Part shown: positions 8,697-12,062 of the stretch, piece after piece
How the letters are laid out: each line of letters opens with the position of its first letter
Position numbering within the stretch: position 1 is the first letter of the stretch
Origin: Chloroflexota bacterium
GTDB taxonomy: Bacteria > Chloroflexota > Anaerolineae > 4572-78 > J111
NCBI GenBank assembly: GCA_003694775.1
Contig: RFJV01000322.1
Location: 1-12,062 of the forward strand
Length of the DNA: 12,062 bases
Reading direction: 5' to 3'
The notes under the pieces: model-generated
The model's database searches: none
What the model was told of the DNA's origin: nothing
The model's input: only the letters and a program-made list of their open reading frames with translations
Made by a program: the position numbers and the translations under genes

Positions 8697-9503
8697 ATGA
8701 CTTACTTTGGCTTTCTGGTCCGTTTTCTGGCTGTCCCTTTGCTCCTGCTGGCTCTTCTGCTGTGGCGGGACCATCGCCGCGGGATGCGTCTGCCGCCCAA
8801 CCTGTCGAACCTGCCCGGTTGGTTAGCTGTGCTTCTGCACGTGGTCATTGCCGTGCTCTATACCACCCCCTGGGACAACTACCTGGTTGCCACCCGCGTC
8901 TGGTGGTACGACCCCCATCTGGTGACCGGCCTCACCCTGGGCTGGGTTCCGGTAGAGGAGTACACCTTTTTTGTTCTGCAAACCGTGCTGACCGGCAGTT
9001 GGGTGCTGTGGCTGGCTCGCCGGCTACCCCGCGCCGCGGCCTGGCGACCGGCTCAGCGGTGGCGCTGGACCGCGCTTCTGCTGGCGGGGGGGCTGTGGCT
9101 GCCGATGCTGTTTTTGCTCATCCTGGCTGTTACCCCGGCCACCTACATGGCCCTGATACTGGTTTGGGCCTTGCCGCCCATCGCCCTGCAGTTGGCCTTT
9201 GGCGCGGACATTCTCTGGCGCTACCGGCGGTTGGTGCTGACAGCGGTCGCTGTTCCTTCCCTCTTTCTGTCCGTGGCGGACGCCCTGGCTATCCGGCTGG
9301 GGGTGTGGACCATCAGCCCGGCGCAAACCCTGGGCCTGCATCTGCCCGGCGGTTTGCCGATGGAGGAGGCGCTCTTTTTCCTGGTAACCAACATACTGGT
9401 AGCTTTCGGCATAACCCTGGCCCTGGCCGAAGAATCCCGCCGGAGACTGCCCCGCTTCGGACGGCGCGTCGCCGTGCCGAACGGGGCAAACGGGGTGTCC
9501 TGA
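8697..9503 (+). CDS. crtY: Fused lycopene beta-cyclase (CrtYc-CrtYd type)
   Basis: This 268-residue integral membrane protein consists of two related halves. Half one carries TPWDNYL (W59, D60) and GWVPVEEYTFF with E87-E88; half two carries ADALAIRLGVW and GGLPMEEALFF with E223-E224. The two P-x-E-E motifs are the signature of heterodimeric CrtYc/CrtYd lycopene cyclases, here joined in one chain as in several Bacteroidota, haloarchaea and fungi. It should cyclise lycopene to gamma- or beta-carotene without the flavin fold of CrtY/CrtL enzymes. Six to seven hydrophobic segments are visible. GAGG at 8686-8689 lies 7 nt before the ATG, and 28 bp separate it from the P450 gene. One PlsY start follows its stop by 1 bp. 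Product ratio cannot be predicted. Confidence 0.92.
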   Translation: MTYFGFLVRFLAVPLLLLALLLWRDHRRGMRLPPNLSNLPGWLAVLLHVVIAVLYTTPWDNYLVATRVWWYDPHLVTGLTLGWVPVEEYTFFVLQTVLTGSWVLWLARRLPRAAAWRPAQRWRWTALLLAGGLWLPMLFLLILAVTPATYMALILVWALPPIALQLAFGADILWRYRRLVLTAVAVPSLFLSVADALAIRLGVWTISPAQTLGLHLPGGLPMEEALFFLVTNILVAFGITLALAEESRRRLPRFGRRVAVPNGANGVS

Positions 9504-9504
9504 G

Positions 9505-10098
9505 ATGGGCCGGCTTGCCTTGCTGTGGGTTCTGCTCGCATTTCTGTCTGGTTCGTTCCCATTTGCCGTCTGGCTGGGCCGGCTGTGGACCGGCAAAGAT
9601 GTACGCACCATTGGCGACGGCAACCCCGGCGGAACCAATGCCTGGAAGCTGGGCGGCTGGCGGTTGGGGGCAATCGTGCTGGTGCTCGACTTTCTGAAGG
9701 CCGCGCTTCCCGTAGCTGTGGCCGGGCAGGTCTGGCAGTGGAACGGCGGGTGGCTGGTGGCTGTGGCAGTCGCCCCGGTGCTGGGACATGCTTTTTCGCC
9801 TTTTCTGCGCGGTCGGGGCGGTAAGGGGCTGGCCGCGGCTTTTGGGGTGTGGGCTGGCCTTACTCTGGCCGAAGGCCCGCTGGTAATGGGCCTGGCAATG
9901 GCTCTGTCCCTCAAACTGCGTCTGCGCGATGGGTGGGCTGTGGTTGCCGGCCTGCTGATTCTGCTGGTTTACGGCCTGGCTCGCGGCTGGTCGCCCGATG
10001 TTCTGCTGGTCTGGCGAATTCTGTTTGCCTGGCTGGTATGGGCCTACCGCGGCGACCTGGCCCGCTTCCCTGTTCGCCGGGAGACCTCCAATGGCTGA
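9505..10098 (+). CDS. PlsY-like membrane acyltransferase, divergent
   Basis: PlsY transfers acyl groups from acyl-phosphate to glycerol-3-phosphate. This 197-residue, multi-spanning protein has the family's overall shape: LSGSFPFAVWLGR, then GDGNPGGTN (usual GSGNxGATN), LDFLKA (usual LKG), and GHAFSPFLRGRGGKG (usual FKGGKG phosphate loop). The C-terminal cytoplasmic motif, normally close to RHRENIxRLxxGxE, reads AYRGDLARFPVRRE (180-193), so the conserved His is Tyr and the Asn is Asp. Substitutions in several motifs suggest an altered acceptor or a paralogue. The ATG at 9505 follows the crtY stop by one base; GGGGTG at 9492-9497 is a plausible RBS. The glycosyltransferase gene overlaps its end by 8 nt. 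Acylation of a glycosylated carotenoid is my hypothesis; an ordinary phospholipid role is the alternative. I withhold the symbol plsY. Confidence 0.85.
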   Translation: MGRLALLWVLLAFLSGSFPFAVWLGRLWTGKDVRTIGDGNPGGTNAWKLGGWRLGAIVLVLDFLKAALPVAVAGQVWQWNGGWLVAVAVAPVLGHAFSPFLRGRGGKGLAAAFGVWAGLTLAEGPLVMGLAMALSLKLRLRDGWAVVAGLLILLVYGLARGWSPDVLLVWRILFAWLVWAYRGDLARFPVRRETSNG

Positions 10099-11242
10099 CT
10101 TTCTGGCCGGCCTGCTTACCTGGCAAGGCCAGCAGGCCGGAATTGTGGCTTATCTGGCCTTGATTCTGGGCAACACCCTGCTCAATACCCTGACCCTGCG
10201 CCGGCTGGAGGACGCGCCGGAGCCATCGGTCTGGCCTGCGGTGGCAGTGCTGGTGCCGGCCCGCAACGAAGAGGAGACCATTGAGCGGTGTGTCTGTACC
10301 CTGCTGGCCCAGATTTACCCTCACTTTTCTGTCTGGGTGCTGGACGATGCCTCAACCGACCGCACACCGGACATACTGGCCCGGCTGGCCGCGGAGGATA
10401 GCCGTCTGCACCTTCTGCGGGGTGCTCCCTTGCCCGACGGCTGGCTGGGCAAGCCGTGGGCTTGCCAGCAGTTGGCTCAGGCCGTGGATGCTGACCTGCT
10501 TCTGTTTGTCGATGCGGATACAGAACACCACCCCCACCTGGTGCGCGACGCCGTGGCCGCCCTGATAGCCGGGCAAGCAGACCTGCTTTCGGCTATTCCG
10601 CACGAACTGACCCCCACCCTGGCCGAAAAGCTGACCGTTCCGATTATCCCCTGGAGCTTGCTGACCCACTTTCCATTGACCCTGGCCCGCTGGCTGGGCT
10701 GGCCGGTTTTCGCCGCGGCCATCGGCCAGATGATGCTGTTCCGGCGGGAGGCTTACCAGGCTGTCGGGGGACATGCCGCGGTACGCCGGGAAGTGGCCGA
10801 GGATATGGCCCTGGCCCGGCTGGTGGCCCGGCGTAAGCTTCGCTGGCGCCTGCTGGACGGGACGGGCCGCATTGCCTGCCGGATGTACCGGTCGCCGGGC
10901 GCGGTGTGGGAGGGGTTCGGCAAGAACCTGTTTCCGGTGTTTGGCCGCAATCTGCTCCTGTTTTTGTTTGTCTGGTTATGGCTGGGGGTTGTTTTTCTGG
11001 GGCCGTGGGTCGGACTGGTCAGCCGGATGATTTTCGGCGCGTCGCTGTCCCTCGCCGCGGGGCTGGTCGCCATTCTGCTGGCCCTGCTGGTATGGGCCGT
11101 GACGGTGGTCCGCCTGCGTCTGGCAAGGGACATCATTCTGCTTTATCCGTGGGTACATCTGGTGGCCGTTCTGCTGGCCTTTCACTCGCTGGGGCAGTCG
11201 CTCACCGGGCGGGCCACCTGGAAGCAAAGACGGGTGGGGTAA
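10091..11242 (+). CDS. Membrane family 2 glycosyltransferase, CrtQ/HpnB-like
   Basis: This 383-residue GT2 protein has a signal-anchor-like helix (about 16-35) and a catalytic domain with LVPARNEEETIE, DDASTD (85-90), the DAD metal site (141-143), PDGWLGKPWAC and an acidic V-A-E-D (E237, D238) after a GGHAAVRRE segment. The C-terminal part (about 285-360) has several membrane helices, ending in GRATWKQR. The GWLGKPWA element and terminal helices are shared by carotenoid glycosyltransferases (CrtQ type) and hopanoid-associated HpnB. In this operon a hydroxy-carotenoid is the likely acceptor; sugar and acceptor are inferred, not visible. The start is the ATG at 10091 with GGGAG at 10079-10083 (7 nt spacing). 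It overlaps the PlsY-like gene by 8 nt and is the last gene of the operon. I see no terminator after it, only a tandem repeat. Confidence 0.88.
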   Translation: MADFLAGLLTWQGQQAGIVAYLALILGNTLLNTLTLRRLEDAPEPSVWPAVAVLVPARNEEETIERCVCTLLAQIYPHFSVWVLDDASTDRTPDILARLAAEDSRLHLLRGAPLPDGWLGKPWACQQLAQAVDADLLLFVDADTEHHPHLVRDAVAALIAGQADLLSAIPHELTPTLAEKLTVPIIPWSLLTHFPLTLARWLGWPVFAAAIGQMMLFRREAYQAVGGHAAVRREVAEDMALARLVARRKLRWRLLDGTGRIACRMYRSPGAVWEGFGKNLFPVFGRNLLLFLFVWLWLGVVFLGPWVGLVSRMIFGASLSLAAGLVAILLALLVWAVTVVRLRLARDIILLYPWVHLVAVLLAFHSLGQSLTGRATWKQRRVG

Positions 11243-11301
11243 GAAGCGAGAGTGCGATAGTGCGAGAGTGCGATAGTGCGATAGTGCGAGAGGCTTCTTA
11301 C
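11239..11301. repeat. 8-bp tandem repeat bracketed by 9-bp inverted repeats
   Basis: Six units of GCGA(G/T)AGT run from 11246 to 11293, with position 5 reading G, T, G, T, T, G and the last unit ending in G instead of T. The array is bracketed by perfect inverted repeats GTAAGAAGC (11239-11247) and GCTTCTTAC (11293-11301). The left arm includes the glycosyltransferase stop codon. It lies between convergent genes. It could fold as a long stem-loop, but there is no T-tract. The function is unknown; it may be a variable-number repeat. Confidence 0.85.
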
Positions 11302-11308
11302 TGGGTTA

Positions 11309-11644
11309 TCAGGATTCGCGTTCGGCTGGAGGATGCTTGTCTGAATGCTTCCGCCCGTCCAACCACCGCTGTAGAGATTCCGGGGACTCGCCGGACTTCT
11401 TACCCAGAAGCAGACCGGTTACGCTCAAATCCTCGTCCAGGTCGGGCCAGTGCAGAATTGTGCCCTCTCCCAACAAGACCACGTTAGCCCGCTCTTCCGG
11501 GGTGGCATACCAGAGGCGAGGATACCATAACAGCGGTACACTCAGCACCCGTCCGTCTGCCAGTCCAACCACGAGCATATCTTCGGTGATTCTTACTTCA
11601 TTGGCCCGTGCTTCCGATATTTCAACGACGCCCAAAGAATTCAT
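11309..11644 (-). CDS. DUF2442 family protein
   Basis: This is a 111-residue protein of unknown function. It carries the DUF2442 pattern: VGLADGRVLSVPLLWYPRL, ATPEERANVVLLGEGTILHW and PDLDEDLSVTGLLLG in order. The C-terminal 20 or so residues are charged and look unstructured. The start codon is at 11644-11642 on the minus strand; GGAG (complement of 11652-11655) lies 7 nt upstream, inside the end of the DUF4160 gene, so the two overlap by 23 nt and are likely coupled. DUF2442 and DUF4160 genes commonly occur side by side, and the pair has the size and layout of a toxin-antitoxin module, but I know of no biochemical proof. The region is visibly less GC-rich than the carotenoid operon, which is compatible with horizontal acquisition. 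Confidence 0.85.
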   Translation of the reverse strand: MNSLGVVEISEARANEVRITEDMLVVGLADGRVLSVPLLWYPRLWYATPEERANVVLLGEGTILHWPDLDEDLSVTGLLLGKKSGESPESLQRWLDGRKHSDKHPPAERES

Positions 11645-11861
11645 TCCACTTCTCCAGAAATTCCTTTCGGTGTGCCTCTACCAGTCTGGCTAGCTGGTTT
11701 AACTCGTGAGCTTTGAATCCTCCTCCTTTAGCCAGCGAGACCGGTTCCAACCAGAATTTGGCGATAATATTATCCCGCTGTATATGGACATGAGGCGGTT
11801 CGCCGCTGTCAATCGAAACAAAGAAAAACCGGTAGGGGCCAATACGCTTGATGGTCGGCAT
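11622..11861 (-). CDS. DUF4160 family protein
   Basis: This is a 79-residue protein of unknown function. It has the family features: MPTIKRIGPYRFFF at the N-terminus, EPPHVHIQRD (the P-P-H-x-H element), AKFWLEPVSLAKGGGF in the middle and a C-terminal helix ending KEFLEKWNEFF. It is the upstream member of the two-gene unit and overlaps DUF2442 by 23 nt. No good Shine-Dalgarno is visible before the ATG; instead a small palindrome TATCAG/CTGATA (11861-11878) touches the start codon. A candidate promoter lies 35-63 bp upstream. Which of the two would be a toxin, if either, cannot be told from sequence. Family membership is confident; function is not. Confidence 0.85.
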   Translation of the reverse strand: MPTIKRIGPYRFFFVSIDSGEPPHVHIQRDNIIAKFWLEPVSLAKGGGFKAHELNQLARLVEAHRKEFLEKWNEFFGRR

Positions 11862-11878
11862 ATCAGTTCATTCTGATA
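11861..11878. promoter_or_regulatory. Small palindrome at the DUF4160 start
   Basis: A 6-bp inverted repeat, TATCAG (11861-11866) and CTGATA (11873-11878), surrounds TTCATT directly upstream of the DUF4160 start codon and just downstream of the predicted transcription start. It could be an autoregulatory operator, as toxin-antitoxin units often have, or a weak RNA hairpin near the initiation site. The palindrome is seen; its role is inferred. Confidence 0.4.
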
Positions 11879-11895
11879 AAATTTACCTACCCTAC

Positions 11896-11924
11896 AGTAT
11901 AGCCAGCCCGCTGGATTTTGAGAA
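11896..11924 (-). promoter_or_regulatory. Candidate sigma-70 promoter for the DUF4160-DUF2442 pair
   Basis: Read on the minus strand, TTCTCA (complement of 11919-11924, four of six matches to the -35 consensus) is followed by a 17-bp spacer and TATACT (complement of 11896-11901, five of six to the -10). Transcription would start near 11889, giving a leader of about 28 nt to the ATG at 11861. Confidence 0.55.
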
Positions 11925-12001
11925 ATCGAACAGGCGTCCTGACCGATGCCGCTTCGCCCTGCTCCGGGTGTATTTCATTTTTGGGGCGAATTTTGATTGG
12001 C

Positions 12002-12062
12002 GGTAGGGCCGGCATCCCTATGCCGGGCCCATTTTCTGGGGCATAGGGATGCCCCAGCTACC
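12002..12062. repeat. Nested palindromic intergenic element (REP/MITE-like)
   Basis: GGTAG (12002-12006) and CTACC (12058-12062) form the ends. Inside them GGCATCCCTATGCC (12011-12024) and its exact reverse complement GGCATAGGGATGCC (12040-12053) make 14-bp inverted arms around a short spacer. Each arm is itself a hairpin (GGCAT, 4-nt loop, ATGCC), so the element can form either one long stem-loop or two small ones. It contains no coding sequence. It reaches the window edge, so the full extent is unknown. The shape fits a dispersed palindromic repeat family. Confidence 0.75.

Noticed and set aside
8669..9697. 342-residue plus-strand frame across crtY and the start of the PlsY-like gene
   Set aside because: Other-frame shadow; both genes beneath it have family motifs and ribosome-binding sites.
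11246..11293. CRISPR-like array
   Set aside because: Units are 8 bp and directly adjacent with no unique spacers; this is a simple tandem repeat.
11243..11308. Terminator between the convergent operon and DUF2442
   Set aside because: The 9-bp inverted repeat encloses a 45-nt loop and is not followed by a T-run on either strand.

Overview
The window is about two-thirds G+C and gene-dense. It probably comes from a Chloroflexota (Anaerolineae-like) bacterium. That assignment is an inference from a fused CrtYc/CrtYd lycopene cyclase, a P450 among carotenoid genes, a DUF4160/DUF2442 pair, and short GGTAG-ended palindromic repeats between genes. Thermus/Deinococcus relatives are not excluded; no rRNA or other lineage marker is present.

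Layout. (1) 30-1769: a complete PolX DNA polymerase (Pol beta core plus PHP nuclease) whose start codon directly follows a 7-bp tandem repeat. It is closed by a strong intrinsic terminator at 1802-1829. (2) 1830-1970: an AT-rich regulatory island with a near-consensus extended -10 sigma-70 promoter. Its -35 region lies inside a palindrome and is one of three phased direct repeats. (3) 1971-11242: nine same-strand genes that overlap or lie within 30 bp of each other, so almost certainly one operon: crtB, crtI, an SRPBCC protein, a TudS(DUF523)-DUF1722 protein of the RudS type, a class I CPD photolyase, a cytochrome P450, fused crtYcd, a PlsY-like acyltransferase and a membrane GT2 glycosyltransferase. 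(4) 11246-11293: six 8-bp tandem repeats bracketed by a 9-bp inverted repeat. (5) 11309-11861, minus strand: an overlapping DUF4160/DUF2442 pair with its own promoter and a small palindrome before the start codon. (6) 12002-12062: a nested palindromic element running to the window edge.

How it works together. CrtB, CrtI and CrtYcd would take GGPP to phytoene, lycopene and beta-carotene. The P450 could hydroxylate the rings as CYP175A1 does in Thermus, the glycosyltransferase could glycosylate the hydroxyl, and the PlsY-like enzyme could acylate the sugar, giving a thermozeaxanthin-like membrane pigment. Photolyase repairs UV dimers in DNA, and the RudS-type protein is expected to remove the UVA-sensitive 4-thiouridine from tRNA. 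The operon therefore reads as a light-protection programme for membrane, DNA and tRNA. The promoter resembles those controlled by B12/light repressors (LitR/CarH), but no such regulator and no GGPP synthase is in the window.

The most novel points are the PlsY-like enzyme, which has lost the C-terminal His/Asn motif of true PlsY and sits beside a carotenoid-type glycosyltransferase; the SRPBCC protein inside a pigment/repair operon; and the operator-like promoter architecture.
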